Source of the DNA: Plasmodium coatneyi
Lineage: Eukaryota; Apicomplexa; Aconoidasida; Haemosporida; Plasmodiidae
Assembly (NCBI RefSeq): GCF_001680005.1
Contig: NC_033565.1
Coordinates: 725,501-789,500 of the forward strand
Length of the DNA stretch: 64,000 bases
Direction: 5' to 3'
Below the pieces are notes generated by a model, which worked only from the letters and a program-made list of their open reading frames with translations, did no database searches and had not been told where the DNA came from. Positions within the stretch are counted from its first letter, which is position 1; every line of letters begins with the position of its first letter. A program made the translations under genes and the position numbers. This document shows positions 24,295-38,100 of this stretch, piece by piece.

Positions 24295-27200
24295 GGATAA
24301 ATTACTTCGTCCGTACTGTTTAAAAATGTGTTTTCTCACGTCTACTTTTTTTTTCTGTGGAGTGAATTTAAATATTTTTCCTGTAAATAAAATTTGTGTT
24401 GAAAATAATTAGGAGGGTGTGGGAGCGGGTGATTAATCAATCTGGTGGGGCCGAAGGGAGGTGCTTTTGGACGAACGGTGAGGGCAAAAAATGAAAAACA
24501 AAAAAAAATAACAAAAAAAAAAAACAAAAACAAAGAACAAAAACAAAGAACAAAAACAAAGAACAAAAACAAAGAACAAAAACAAAACAAAAACAAAAGG
24601 GGTGAATGGGTGGAGAATGAGAGTAAACCAAAAAGGTAATATATTCGGAGCCTGACATGTGTGCGGGAATATTTACGTGTACACGTTGATGCAAAATGAA
24701 CAGGTGCCGCTGTAGTGGAGCGGTGCTAAGCGCAGGCTGGCATTTTATTTTCTCTTTCCATTGTTCTTTCTGCTTTATATATATATATTTTTTTCCACGC
24801 TTCTGCACTGCGACTGCAAACTCGAAGCACCCACACATGTACATACAAGTACTCATATTGTACATCCCTGTTTTTCCAAATAGCTCTCCAATTTTTACTG
24901 GGGGGGGTGCCATCAAAAAGGGTGCAACGCGTTACCATGAAGTATATGTTTGCCATTAGCTCCGTCACGAAAAAACTGTTGCGTGTGACATTCCCCCCCA
25001 TCTCTACTTTACAAACGTATTGAACAATAGATGTGTGAATGTATGCTTGTGTGTATTCGTGCATGTATGAATTTATATATGTGTGAACATCCTATTTATT
25101 GCACAACAAGTGATGTGATTCCTCCGATGGGTTACACTAGTTGTCCCGTCCTCTCCTACATGACCGCATGTCCCCAAGAACATAAAACTCCGAATTGCCA
25201 GTTCACCTTGATAAGTAACCTTTTCCTCCTATGGTAGCCAAGCACAAAGCAATTTTCCCCTTCTGTCCTCATTCCATTTCGCCCCTTCGCATATGCATAC
25301 ACGTGAATAAGCAGTAACCCATGCTACGACAGACTAGCAGAAGAGGTCCCCATTTTTGGCGATAAATAATCACAGTGCACGATAAAAAGGAAGATGGAAA
25401 TGTTATTACAAACTGTTTAGCTCAACCCTGCATATGTCATCCGGCAAAAATGCCTCCCCCTCCACTGGTAAAGTAAGCTTCGTTAAACGCTGTTAGGTGG
25501 CACTACCATTTGTACACTTCCTGGGGTAGAAGATTTCGAAAGGGGGGTGAAGCCGCTCTCCTGCTGAACTAGCCCACACAGCAACCACTGGTAAGTAACT
25601 ACCCTCTCTGTAATTCCTTCTGTATTTCAACTTATCACAAAATACGAACTGGATATCATTCCATTTTAATTTGTTTCCAACGTATCTTCGATAGGGCCCA
25701 CTGAATATAAAATTGCCTTCCTTCTAGACACGTCACAAATGGGGGAAGCATATTTACTGCAACAAACAAACGTCCTTATAAAGCATGCACATGTGTATAT
25801 ATAGCTAGGTACAAATAAATATGCCCATCGTTGTGCTGGTTCTTCTTCTTCTTCAAAAAAAGACAACCCCGCATTTTTGCTTCGTTCAACAGCCCACCCC
25901 CCTTCATCTTCTTCTTCCCCTTCTTTTTTTCCTTTCTTTCCTGTGCATAATCCCTTGTCACCTCGCCTGATTTTATCCTATCCAATTTAAATAGCAACAG
26001 TACAGGTCACCAACCATCCCTGTGCTATGTGGGCCTATGAAGCGGACTGGCATCCCTCATTTCCCTCATTCCTCTTCTTGTCGTGCGGACCAACAGACAC
26101 CAACTTAGAACGCCCCACTGATCACGTCGCCAGACACACATTTATATACTTATGTAAGAGACCCATATACGGCTGAAAGCACATACAAATGCGGATAGTG
26201 ACTCTACATTTTTTTAACAAGCTTGACTATGCTCCTATAACCAATCCACCTTCGTCGATTACCATCCGCAGTGTCACTAAGCATCGCTATATTCCATCGT
26301 CGTCCGCATGTCCCTTTTTTTATTTTATATGTACTCTCATGTATGTGTGGGTGCTTTTGTGCGCATATGTATATGTATATATATATGTACGTATGTATGT
26401 ACATGTGCACGTGGTTTAAACCGTGTCGTTCAACTATGTATTCATTCGCTCGTTCATTCAGCAGTTCATTAATTTTTTCCCCGCAACACAGTCATCTCCT
26501 CATAAATTGTGAACACAGATGATTAACTTTTAGTATGCTCTTACTCACGAAATGGCTTATATATATATATATATTTTTTAATTATAATTGCTAAGATGGG
26601 ATAAATTTGGGGTTCATTGGTGGGGTTCGTTCGGTTCGCCCATTCCTTGTGCCCGCATATTCCCCTTCTCGGCCCACACCATTTCGCGCAACGTCTATTT
26701 TTGTTTCGTTTTATTTCGTTCCATTTCGCTTTGCGTTGCTTCTTTTATTTTTTTTTTTTTACGCACCTCTACTTGGTTGGTAGGAGAACTTGGAGAATCC
26801 AGTTTTTCTCGTTTTTATGATTTTGGCATCTTTGGTTCTTTTTTGAATTTTGCCTCTCTCCATCTTCGCCATCTTTTCGGGTTTGGGGGGTTAGACAGCT
26901 GTGCAGTTAAATATGTATATGTGTAGTCACTGGAATAAGCGTATTTGCACGCAGTGCGTTAGTTGCCAATTTTATTTAGCAAATTGCGTACGCGCAATGC
27001 TCGTGTGGACGTTTCCCCACGGAAATATTTGTGTGCTTGTATGCTGGTTTGTCTGACTGCTGTCTTCACATGTATGTGTCGGTTACCCTTCCGTATGACT
27101 CGTTTAGACGTTTTTAGGTCTACTGCTTCGCTTCTTCTTCGTGAGAACTGCGCAATTATTGCTTCTCTCGTTTGTAAGAGCGGGGGCTGATCTGTTTCGG

Positions 27201-29472
27201 CTCCGCTGGGACTGTTAGTCTTGTGCACGATGCAGCAAATGCGTTCAACTGAATGATAAATTAAATGGGGGGTATATTACTTAGGCTTATTGCAATTTCG
27301 TATGCGTAATTGTGTACATTCGCGGGTGCTCCAGTGTGTGCATAAGGATAGTTGCACATGAACCAGCACTACGCGTGTGTTTAAAATATGGCTGCACGAA
27401 AAACATGCTTTTCATAACGTTCGCACTTAAAAAAAGGAGAGGGGAATAAATAAAACTGCAAAATATGTTGGTGCTGTGAGTATTAAAACGAATCAGTACT
27501 GACACTGAGTGGCTGTAGAATTAGCTGCTCTTATTCACGCGTCAAACATTTTAATGCATGGTGCCTCTTTGTAAAAGGGGTGAGCATGAACAGGGACATC
27601 ATGTATTTGTTTATATGTCGAATTGAGTTGTGCGCGGGGGGCGATCGTTAAAAGAAAGTCACGAATGAATGGCGTCATATCTCGCAGGTACAGGCAATTA
27701 TTAATTGTTCCTTTGCTTCGCTTACTTTTTCTTTTTCTCTTCTTGGTCTGATTTTCTTCGCTCTTCTTCCACAAATGGTTAACTTTCTGACCACATAAAA
27801 GTAACGTACGTAAGAACGTAACTTGGGCGCGGGTACTCCTTTGCAGTGTTTTTAATATACACGGGATTATATGCTCTTTGGTGAATATATACTTAAATGG
27901 AATGAGTACATATATTTAATATATGCGTACAAACAATTCTTCGATTGTTTTTTTGTTTTATTTTTTTTTCTTATTTTGCTAAATTATTCGCAAATATTTT
28001 TAAATATACTCAGCATGGCAATTTTGGCTCTCTCAGTTGGATATTTTTTTTTTTTGTTTCGAAAAAGTAAAATTGCTATTGCTCGGCTTCGTTTATTTAG
28101 TTAATTCGGCCGATCGGACGTTTTGTATTTTTTCTTTGCGAAAGCGTATGTTTTACTTTTTTGTTTTTTTGCGTTTTTTTTTTTTTTTTTTAACCACGCA
28201 TATTGTACGCAATATGTACGCATATGTACCGCATATTTTCGCCTGTTTCCGCATATTAAATACATGCAGTGCGTATTTAACTTTAATACGCGGCGTATTC
28301 GCGCGGCCGGCGTATGTACATGTACACGTCGGCACAGATAATTGCGCCCTGGCCAGCTCCGCAAGGAAGAAAAGAGGTGGGGGGATGATGGTACTTTCCT
28401 GCGAGGGTGCTCTCAAAAGTATAACGCAATTTTACGAACGCGCGCGGGAAAAAAAACGTCGCGTAATGCCGTAAAAATGGCCGCTATATGTAAACAATAT
28501 ATGCTGCCCCTATATACGTATTTTATTTACTCGCGTTACGTATGCATTTCCTGTTGCGCAATTACCCCTCCGCAGCGCCTCCTTTTCGCCCAAGCGGTGG
28601 TACATATTGTAAGTATTTAATTTATGTAGGTATGTATATATATGCAGTTATATATGTAACGTATATATATGCCTATATATGCATCCCCCCTTTTTGCCCC
28701 CCCAGCAGTTCCAAATAGCCATGTTGCAAAAAAAAAAAAAAAAAACTCCCTTTGAACAAATTTTATTCCCACCAAGGGATTTATCTTTTTGCCACTTTAA
28801 TGTCATTCCTGGGGAGCACTCCGGCCCCCATGTCACGGCGTAAATATATACGTATTATGTATGCAGAGGGGTAATATACCCCCTGTGTAGGTATGTCACT
28901 CGCCGGGGTTACCTTTGCGCGCAGGTTTGATAAGGCCTAAAAACGTGTGCACGTCGCCAATTCGAGCAGCTACGGACCCTCGCTTTTAAGCTTTACCCCT
29001 TTGACAAAATTTCCATTTTTTTCAAACTTCCAATTGGTTGATCGATTAGCAACTTGACCATTCCGCTATTGGCGTTCTCTCTTCACCCCCTCGATGTGCA
29101 TATTTATCCATGCAGTTGCTTCCAGATTCCCTTTTTTACATATGAGCAGGAAACTATGTGTTGCAACCGCCGGTCGGGGAAAATAACTCGTGCAAACTGC
29201 CATGTCAACCAGAGGGAGAAGAACAAAAAAGTAACCCCCCTTTGTGGTACATGACCAGTGGAATTACTGACAAAAGGGAAATTCCCCTTTGGACATTTTT
29301 TGTGGATGCTTTATGGAAAGTCCATCCCTTCATTTAGCAACTAGGATGTGAGTTACGCATCTTGGTGGAACAAATGGAAGCCGAAATTATAAAAAAAAAA
29401 ATTAAAAAAAATTAATTAATAAAAGGAAGGTCTAAACTTTATGCAGCTCAAGGGCGTTCTTTTTTACCCCTA
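24295..29472. other. 5.2-kb gene-poor region
   Basis: No gene is supported in this long stretch between two minus-strand genes. It holds a 13-bp A-rich tandem repeat (annotated), a TA/TG/CATG microsatellite near 26,355-26,415, several TATA runs (about 26,560 and 28,625-28,680) and, unusually, a CpG-containing segment at about 28,190-28,580 next to a long T-tract. The ORFs at 26,959-27,228 and 27,535-27,774 open with GTG or TTG rather than ATG and have no recognisable homology. A non-coding RNA is possible but not shown. Confidence 0.45.
24524..24598. repeat. 13-bp A-rich tandem repeat
   Basis: About four to five tandem copies of AAAAACAAAGAAC and shortened variants lie some 230 bp upstream of the FoP-like start codon. 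Confidence 0.85.
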
Positions 29473-31473
29473 CTACCTCATAACGTACCGCCGCTGAAAC
29501 TCCGACATGACCAACTCGAAGAGGAGTCTCGTTATCTTGGAGAACGAGTACAGGTCTTCCGTCATGTATGGACAGAAGGCCCGATGGTTCTCAATCAAGT
29601 TGAACGCTCGAATGGTGCGCTTCTGTGTGCTGCTAACCGTGTCCCCGTAGCCCACAGTATTATTTGTACAGTTGGCCCCATCCGTATCGTCCTCCGATAC
29701 CGTGCGCTCCTTATCCAAATGGGCCAAGTGGGGACCCCCCTTCAATACGTAACAATCATGCGCAGTTTTGCTAAATAAATTTTCGTCCTCTGTGTAGCTA
29801 CTTACCTCCAGGAATACACGACTAAGTATATTTTCCAATTGCACTTTTTTTTTTATTCTTTTCTTTGCACACAGTGCGTTTCCTTTCTTATTTGGGGTTA
29901 ACCCGTCCTGGTTGACGCTCGTCAGGGGGCATTCACTTGGCGAGGCGTCATCGGTGCTTTTTTTTGCGCGAAAGAACTGCTTGATGCTCCACTTGAAGGA
30001 GAACCCCTCCTGCTCCTCGGCGTTCTCCTGGCCGTCTCTTTCGTCCTCGGTGGGAAGATCTTTTGTGCCGCCTTCCTCATTGGGTTCGCCCTTCGTGTCG
30101 TCGCTTACATTTTCGTTACCTTCCTTTTCACCGCTGTTATTTTCTTCCTCCTTTTTTTCTTTCCCTGGCATTTCTCCTCCATCCTCTGCCAGGCCGTTAA
30201 TTTCTTCCTGCTTCTTTTCTATCACCTCTTTTTCTATTTCTTCCTTTTCTTCGCTGCCCTTTTCCGCACCCACTCTTACTTCACTATCCCTTTCTTCACC
30301 CTCCTCTTGCTCCTCCTCCTCGTCCGTTTCAATCCAGCCATCCGCCAACCCGGTGAGGCGTTCCAGCGCGACCCGAGCGTCGTCCACCGACGGGTTGGGG
30401 ACCTCCCCCGAGGGCTGTACATCGATAATCTTGAACAAATCCAACTTGTTGTGCTTTCTCGAAAGGGTAGAATACTCAGCCAAATTAACTTCCCTAAAGC
30501 AGTACCTACAGTAGAGGATCTGCGAAGGGACATTTGAGTCCTCCCCCTGAGGAGGCGTTTTATATGTCCACCCCAACAACGCGATGAGCTTGTAAATATT
30601 GATATCCTCGTATTCGCAGTTCTTCAGCTGCTTTACAATTTTGAAGTACATGTTGAGGTCTTCATTAGGGTGGCTCACTCTCTGTGTCCTGCCATTCGCA
30701 TCTGCTACGATGTTTATGTACGTGTGTACGTCTAGGGGGTCATATGTCAGGTTGTTCAAAAAGGCTTCATCCACAAGGTGGTTCTTCAAATGTTTGTAAT
30801 TCGATCGAATAAGCTGCATTCCTCGGTCGACCAGATTTTTGTGACTCTTAAATATTTCCACGTAGTGGCTCTTGAATAATTCTACATAACAACTGAAGAG
30901 CAGAAACTTCTTCTTCGAGTCCTCATTCATCAGGTGCTTTTTAACAATTAGGAGAAAGTCGCTAATCGTTTTTTTTATGTCAATATATGGCACATCGTGT
31001 GTACCATTTTGCATGAACGTGATAACATTTTGGTACTCCCTAAGTAGGTTGTCCCTTTTTAAAGACTCCCCATCCAGGTGGAGAATCTGCAGATCCATTA
31101 ACTTCCCTTTCCAGGGGCAATTTTTCAAATGGAGCAAACATAGGTCATTTATTTTTGTGTACATAGAATACGTGTCCTTTTCATACACAAATTTGCATCC
31201 ACACATTTCGCACTTTACCGTGGTTTCATTTTCACATATGAACCCGTTCCTAGCCAAAAGGAGTGCAGATAGATGTGCAGGTTTTTTTACCCATACGTTG
31301 TATGTTTTTATTCTATTCACGTAGTTCTCCTGGTCATGTAAGTACCGACGACTGCTCTTTGTGTATTCATCTTCCTCTTCTCCAAGAAACGTTTTCCTCA
31401 CATTTATGAGTTCCTCATTTGGGGGTTCTGGCGGGTCTACCCCAGTTGCTTCGCCTGGTAAAGGGCCATTCAT
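29473..31473 (-). CDS. NIPA/ZC3HC1/Rsm1-like C3HC zinc-finger protein
   Basis: This single-exon gene of 666 residues starts at ATG 31471-31473. It carries a C3HC zinc finger at about residues 60-120: WVKKPAHLSALLLARNGFIC, then VKCEMCGCKF, then LLHLKNCPWKGK, giving the Cys-x2-Cys and His-x3-Cys ligand pattern and the family Trp. A second, BIR-like half follows: LIALLGW and CRYCFREV (about 300-330), and far downstream FNLIENHRAFCPYM (about 620-633). In yeast Rsm1 and animal ZC3HC1 the same two modules occur; those proteins act at the nuclear pore basket and in mRNA export. Between Cys-Cys and His-Cys of the second module lies an acidic Glu/Gly/Lys-rich insertion of about 150 residues plus basic stretches. 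The reading of both zinc modules is direct; the nuclear-pore role is from the family. Confidence 0.8.
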   Translation of the reverse strand: MNGPLPGEATGVDPPEPPNEELINVRKTFLGEEEDEYTKSSRRYLHDQENYVNRIKTYNVWVKKPAHLSALLLARNGFICENETTVKCEMCGCKFVYEKDTYSMYTKINDLCLLHLKNCPWKGKLMDLQILHLDGESLKRDNLLREYQNVITFMQNGTHDVPYIDIKKTISDFLLIVKKHLMNEDSKKKFLLFSCYVELFKSHYVEIFKSHKNLVDRGMQLIRSNYKHLKNHLVDEAFLNNLTYDPLDVHTYINIVADANGRTQRVSHPNEDLNMYFKIVKQLKNCEYEDINIYKLIALLGWTYKTPPQGEDSNVPSQILYCRYCFREVNLAEYSTLSRKHNKLDLFKIIDVQPSGEVPNPSVDDARVALERLTGLADGWIETDEEEEQEEGEERDSEVRVGAEKGSEEKEEIEKEVIEKKQEEINGLAEDGGEMPGKEKKEEENNSGEKEGNENVSDDTKGEPNEEGGTKDLPTEDERDGQENAEEQEGFSFKWSIKQFFRAKKSTDDASPSECPLTSVNQDGLTPNKKGNALCAKKRIKKKVQLENILSRVFLEVSSYTEDENLFSKTAHDCYVLKGGPHLAHLDKERTVSEDDTDGANCTNNTVGYGDTVSSTQKRTIRAFNLIENHRAFCPYMTEDLYSFSKITRLLFELVMSEFQRRYVMR

Positions 31474-34400
31474 CTGGGCTCGTCCCCCAATTAGTGAACC
31501 AGCTGGACAGTAATCACTATGCTGGTAGGTAAAGAGAGAAGCCTGGCTAATCCCACACAGAAGGATTCCAAAAATGTTTGTAAATCTCTGCTGCAGTTAC
31601 TCATTCGGAATTCCCATAGTTGCCGCTGTTCAATCGCACTGGCAACATGGGCCCGTCAAGTTGATCCCTTCTACCGGATCGGGTCGCCTATCTTACGCTT
31701 CGCCCTGCGGTAATTACGACCCTAAAAGGCGCCCCCTCCTCCTTTAGCTTCTGCACGTGGGGCAGAAAAATTGAAAGGAAAAAAAAAACTCACATATTTT
31801 TTCCTAAATTCGGGATGTTCCCACGCTTGAACAAAATATGCGCGGGTGTATTTTCCCTTCGCATATAGAGGACATTTCACGGGTTGATAAAAAATTGTGG
31901 TGCTTTGAAAGGGAACTGGTGGAAAAAAAAAAAAAAAAAAAAATGCTAATAGGTGAAGTTCCATCGGGGGAGAATAGCGGAAGAAAAGGAACCCCTCTCC
32001 CTTCGCAAGGAAGGTTATCCTACCAAACGAGGGATCATTTTTTAAAAAATAAGTTGCACCCCCTCCTCCGCGGTGTACTCTCCGCTTGGGTGTATTGACT
32101 ACTTGAGAAGAATGAAAAGGAAAAGATCACCGCTCACAATCGCTAAAAATGAGGATGCATACAAAATGGCCTAGAAAACAAGTGCCGTATTGGGATAACA
32201 CTTGCTTGGGTAAATGCACATCCCTTCACATATAATAATGACCGAGCTGGGGAACACCCCCTGAATGCCCCTTTTTAAGAACGCCCTTCCCCTTGTGCTT
32301 CACCAATCTTGGCAAAGTATTCATGTCAGATATAAGACAAACAATACATCTGGAGATTGCTCCGAAAGGATACAAAACTGAAAGGTAGATAACCCCACCA
32401 CGTACCTTTACAAATTATAGCTGATTGTAAGAGGAAAATGTTTATACCCCGCTGGAGAAATGGAAAGAAGTGGTTGTAAGTAGGAGGTAAAAGTAGCTTA
32501 GCTGTGTTCATACCGTGTCGTCAAAGGGAGCGAGTGATGAACATTTTGGGGCGTGAAACAGGTGTGCTTTTTTTCTTTTTTTTTTTGTTCCCGCGGTTTG
32601 CACTATGTAAAAAGCCATTACGCATGTGCGTGTACATTCAGCGAAACCGTTCACCCCATTTTTGCACCATCTTTTGGTATTTTTACTGCTGTGCAAACTT
32701 CGCGCTATGGCTCTGCGGTTCTGCCGCCTGTCATCCGATATACACTGCCTTATTGTTCACCGTGATTGCATCTTTCACAAAAAGACGCCTTCCCCCTGGT
32801 GAAGTCGGAACAGTTGCATACACCCAACGTGGCCCCGTGCTTTCGACGTTCCATCCTTTAATAAATACCTGACTCTTACTCGATGTGCACATTTACGGAA
32901 GTAGCCATGGGAGCACTACACATGGGGCGAACCAAAATGAAAAAAACGTCGCTCGTATTTTCCCCGGTGCGGCGAAATTTGCGCGGATTTATTTTTACCC
33001 CAGAAGGAGTGGAACCATGCGACGGTGTGGTGGTTGGGATAATGGGGCCACGTGATTCTTCCACCTCCCAACGCATGACATCGCCAGGGAACCATTTATC
33101 TCTCTGCAATCCGTTAAAGCAGAAGAGATGGGGGAGCAGGTGTGCGGACTCACGTATATAATGTACACAAGGTATTCTTTCAAATAAATGTTGGGCTTGC
33201 AAAGTTAGCGCGCAATTATTGCATAATCGCCCTATTACGCGTGTTGCGGATTCCCTTGTTTGGCGTAGGAGGGCGTGCTACTTCCCTGTGCCAAGGTGTG
33301 ACACAGCGATCAAGCGATGCAACGAGGCGTGCTAACCACATCAAGCATCGGACAAAAAGTATTATGTACATTACCTTTGCATATTTCGCCGCACATATTC
33401 CACAATGTAAAATATTCCCACTTCGCATACGTTCTGCTACATAAATCCGCGTAGTCACACAGATGCGCACGAACGTGTACACTCCTCTTCTATATGTTAA
33501 CGTGATGGAGTACAGCCTCCAAAAATAATTCATACAGAGTAATTGCCACTGCAGAAAAAGAAAAAAAAAATTAAAAATAAAAAAAAAAAAAATTGTGCAT
33601 TGTTCATTGCGCACTGTGATACCATGTACTGAATGAACGCTAACCAGAGTGGCACTATAAGGAGATTTTCGCGTTCGATCAATTTGAATTTTTTTTTTTT
33701 TTTTTCCTAATTTTTCTCCCCCATTTATATATAACCAAATTTATCCCCTCGTGCTAACCCAGTATGTGAACTCACTGGTTTTGTGTAACCTCTTCCTTTT
33801 AAAGCATGTACATATGTGAAATGTACGAAGAGGCGAATATACGTGAGCGTACGGGCGGATGCACGGGTACGTACGTTTGAAAGTGCGCACAGGGTACTTT
33901 AAAAGTACGGATGGAAGTACGTTTGGGAGTGAATACGCGTATAAGTGCATTCCACTACACGCGCATCCACGCCCTCATACGATTAAACGAACGATTGCGT
34001 ATGCATAATACCCATCGGTGATTGTACCAACGGAAATGATCCTCTCATTTATTCCTATCCGTGAGTGTAGCAACGGTCACGTGCCGCTCACTCATGCATA
34101 TACGCACAAACGTGTACGCACCTGAATACGCTCGTGCGGGCGTATATTCGTGCCTTAGCTTATTCATCCGTATGTGCGTATGTGTCAACCTATGCGCCCC
34201 TGCACGCATGACTTATTTAAACCTTTTGAAAATTGTGCGAACGTTTACTCGGCCGCCTTGTTTTATTCACTTTTAACATAGTTTTTCTGGCGCGTACTCC
34301 CGTACGATTCGAAGCACAACGCGCCTTACAACTAGCCACACAACCCCCCGTTCGCATCCCCCCGTGTACATATACACCCATTTGGTTGCTTCCCCTTCAC

Positions 34401-35148
34401 AAGTCGGAAGGAGGAGAAGTACCTTTCCCCTACGTGTGTATGTCACCAGCAACAAGTATGCATGTGTACGGTGGCGATGCTTAACTTATGAGTTGCATTC
34501 ACCGGGCACATGCAGACAAAACGGCATGCCCTATTACCTACGAAAGCACGGTGTGTACAAACGTGTGTTTGCATATGTGTGTACAGGTTTACACCGGTAT
34601 GCGCGATGCGTGCGTCGAGCGCGTTGGTACAGACTGTTGCTGATCGTACGCATGGCGCTGGTGGTACCATTGCGAACACATAATTAACCAAATGTGTGTA
34701 TACGTGGCTCTCTCGAAGGAAACACAAATATATATATATATATTCATATATAGTGAAAATGTGAACTGTTCATAATTTTTGCTGTTTTTTTTTTTTTTTT
34801 TCTTATAAAACCATTCAGGGTATACTGAGAAACGAACCCCATGAGAAACAGAGAGTTTTACGTGTAATGTGTTATTCAAATGATGAGCATCGTTTGCTTA
34901 TTTTCGTGCTTTTCCCCTTTTCATGCTTCTTTTTTTTTCTCTTTTTTTACTTCAAAATTTTGAATGTACTGCAAAGCAAAACACTTGTACCTTTTATACA
35001 ACACTGACTCGTTCCTCTCTACCGAGTTGCAACGCATCAGCGAAACTTTTTGTTGCACACGCGGTACGTACATCTGTTAGGACGTTGTGCCTGAGCTTGC
35101 GTGGTGCATATCCAACAAAGAGTTATCTTCCCTCCTCAATTTTGTACC
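31474..35148. other. Divergent intergenic region
   Basis: This 3.7-kb stretch lies between the NIPA-like gene (-) and CCR4 (+). It contains T-tracts, a segment with alternating ACGTAC/GTGCAC-like hexamers (about 33,800-34,680), and ORFs of 60-130 codons without family character. A long 5' leader or promoter for CCR4 is likely. No gene is called. Confidence 0.5.
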
Positions 35149-38100
35149 ATGGATAATTCCCCAAGGGGGAACTTCATGTTCTTTCAAAAGAATAAAAGTA
35201 ATGACAATCAACTGAGTCATAAATTTGAAGACACCATGTATGCCAAAGGAGAGGAAAAGAAAAGTGGAAAAAGGGGCGGCACAGACAACAAAGGTGTAAC
35301 ACCTGTGTTGAAGGATCAAGGGGTTAACATCTACATGAATACTCCACCGGGTATGCTAGATAAGAACATAAACACTGGCAAAAAATATGATAATGTGACT
35401 GGGGCCTTGCCGGCCTCTTCCCCCATGGGTGAAAAAAGTTCCGAACATGTGCAGAGCATTTTTGCCGATCGGGGCGTAGACATGAAAAAGATACCCGGGA
35501 TGGAGGAGAAGGAAACTCCAGGCGGGATGAGTAATTACACAGTGAAAAATTACAAAGTTAGCGGTCACGGGATGAGCAGCCACACGGAAAGCTCAAAAGA
35601 ACCCCCTAAAAACACCCAACAATTTAAGCCCAAATTTAATAAGAATAAAAAAAATCCAAACAAGGAGGAGAGCAACATGAACAGCATGTCGAAGGATATT
35701 AAAATTCGAAAAAGCAACATTCTGGAGTTGAACAAGTTGCTAAAGGAGAATTTGAGGATAGAGGAAAATTTAAAGAAAAAAAAAAAAGGGAAAGGAAATA
35801 AGGACGATGAGGATGATGATGACGAAGATGAAGAGGAGGCGTATGACCAGGACTACTACCAGATGTGGGGGGACAACTCCAGCAGGTATGCTCTCCGAGA
35901 TAGTGCGCGTGATAAAGCAACTCCAGGAGAACACCACGAACATGTACAGAAGGACCAGAGTAGCCAAGAGGAAGGCTCTGTGGAAGGCAAAAGAGACAAC
36001 GCAAAGGAGAAAAAGGAAAAGGGGAAGAGGAAAAATAAGGAAAAAAACAAAGACAATAAAGCGAAAGGAAAAAATGAAGAGCGCGAAAGGGAGAAGGATA
36101 AGTCCATTTCGAAGGGGAAAGCCAAGGAGTTTGACTCCAACGATCAAGAGGAGGATGACAAGAAGAAGGAGCACCTTCCAATTAGCAACCAAAACAACAT
36201 CGTGAATAGCAATCCGAGTAACACCCCAAACAGCAGCATTAACGTCATTCTGGGTGGCGGCTTGAATAGCGGTCCAAGCATTATCCTCAATATGGACAAC
36301 AAAAACAGCGGAAAGAATAAAAAGGCCAAGAACAAGAAGGGGGAACAGCACCAAGACAAGAAAAACGAGTCACCGCAAAATAGGAAGAACGAATCTGGAC
36401 AAAACAAGAAGAACGACTCGCCACAAAATAAGAAGAATGATTCTCCACAAAACAAAAAAAATGAAATGATGCAAAATAAGAAAATGGATTCCCCGAAAAA
36501 TAGGAAGAACGATCAGGGGGAAAACAAAAAAATGGATTCTCCCCAAAATAGGAAGAATGATTTAGGGCATAACAGAAAGAACGAGTCGCCTCAAAATAGG
36601 AAGAACGAATCGGGGCAGAACAAAAAAAACGATTCCCCACAAAACAGGAAAAATGATTCTCCTCACAATAGGAAGAATAAAAGGGAAGACTTTATCACAG
36701 GTGCGAATGCAAACTGCCTGCTAGACCAAGGAGATGGCAAAATGGTCAAAAATGAGTTACTCCTCGAAAGTAGTATGATTGGGAAGAATAAAAATATAGA
36801 CAGCTCGATAAACTTTTCCCCACACTACAGTTACTATTACAGCAATAACAAAAGTGATATCCCCACGATGAGTACCTCCAGAAGGGGGGCATTCAATAAA
36901 GTTCACTTGGATCTCTACTGCGATAGTAGTGGGGGCTACATGATGGACTCCAGTGACAACAAAAGTTTCAGCTATAAGAAGGAGCCTCGAAGTGATATGT
37001 TCAAGTTGGGCAATAACAACATCGGCAGTGGCGGTGGTCAGGGCAGTGACACTGGTCCTGTTGGTAGTGCAGGCAATCATGGCAACCTTGGCAGTAGCCT
37101 GGGCAACCTCGGGGGACTATCCCTGAGCGGTAAATTCCACATGAATAAAAATTTCTTCAAATCGCACGAAATGGGGAACTACCATTTTCAAGACTTAAGC
37201 AGCACGTATGACAAGTATAAGGGCTCCTTCGACCCGACCTCCATGTCTGAATTTCTCGACCACGAGACGGGCAAAAGATACGTCCACAACAAAACTTGGG
37301 GCAGTCACAGTGAAGTGAAAAATGTCAAGGACAACAACGTCGTCAATATAAAAACGAACAATGCTATTGGTACCAACAGAAACAATCATATGAACCTCAA
37401 TCTGAGCAGTAAGGATAATCGGCTAAGCATTACCAAAGGGAGTGATAAGAGAACGCCTAGCAATATTATACACCCCAGTAACAATCATATAGGGAAAAAA
37501 TACACGAGTAGCAAAAATTTGCAAAGCTATAATAATAATAAGTTGAACTTCTCCAGTGAGGGAGTCGATCTGGGCATGAGCTCCAAGATGAATATTTTTA
37601 ACAACGCCGGTGAGGTAGGGGGGAGTGCGTTGGGTGGAAGCAACGCTGGGGGGAATAATATGTCTGCGTATCATATGGCTAGCCACCCCGTTGGGAGTAA
37701 TCATCTGGGTAGCAATAACATAGGAAGTAATAACATAGGAAGCAATAACCTAGGAAGTAATAACATAGGAAGTAATAACCTGGGGAGTTATCACCTGCCC
37801 AGCAACGTAAGCAGCAGCAACCTGGGGAGCAGCAACAGCGTGGGCAACGTACTGAAGGATGAGAGCCACCTATTGGGGGGCAGAACCTACAACAACATGC
37901 TGAGCAACAGCAACATGAACCCCATGTTGAACGGAGAAAATAATAATTTGCTGAACAGCAGCTATGCGAGCGTTACCAACGTCCTAAACAGCAGCAACGG
38001 CATGGTTACCAGTGGGAACAAGGTGTACAACAGTGGGGGTGGGGAGGGGAACCTTAACGAGAGCATGAATAACGTAGGAAGCTTAAACGGAACAACCTTC

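Noticed and set aside
29912..30514. 200-codon Ser-rich plus-strand ORF
   Set aside because: It is the antisense shadow of the Glu-rich insertion of the NIPA-like gene.
32883..33161. Plus-strand ORF of 92 codons
   Set aside because: The opposite strand is equally open, and the sequence shows no domain or membrane pattern.
35101..35148. N-terminal extension of CCR4 to 35,101
   Set aside because: The frame there opens with GTG; the first ATG is at 35,149 and fits better.
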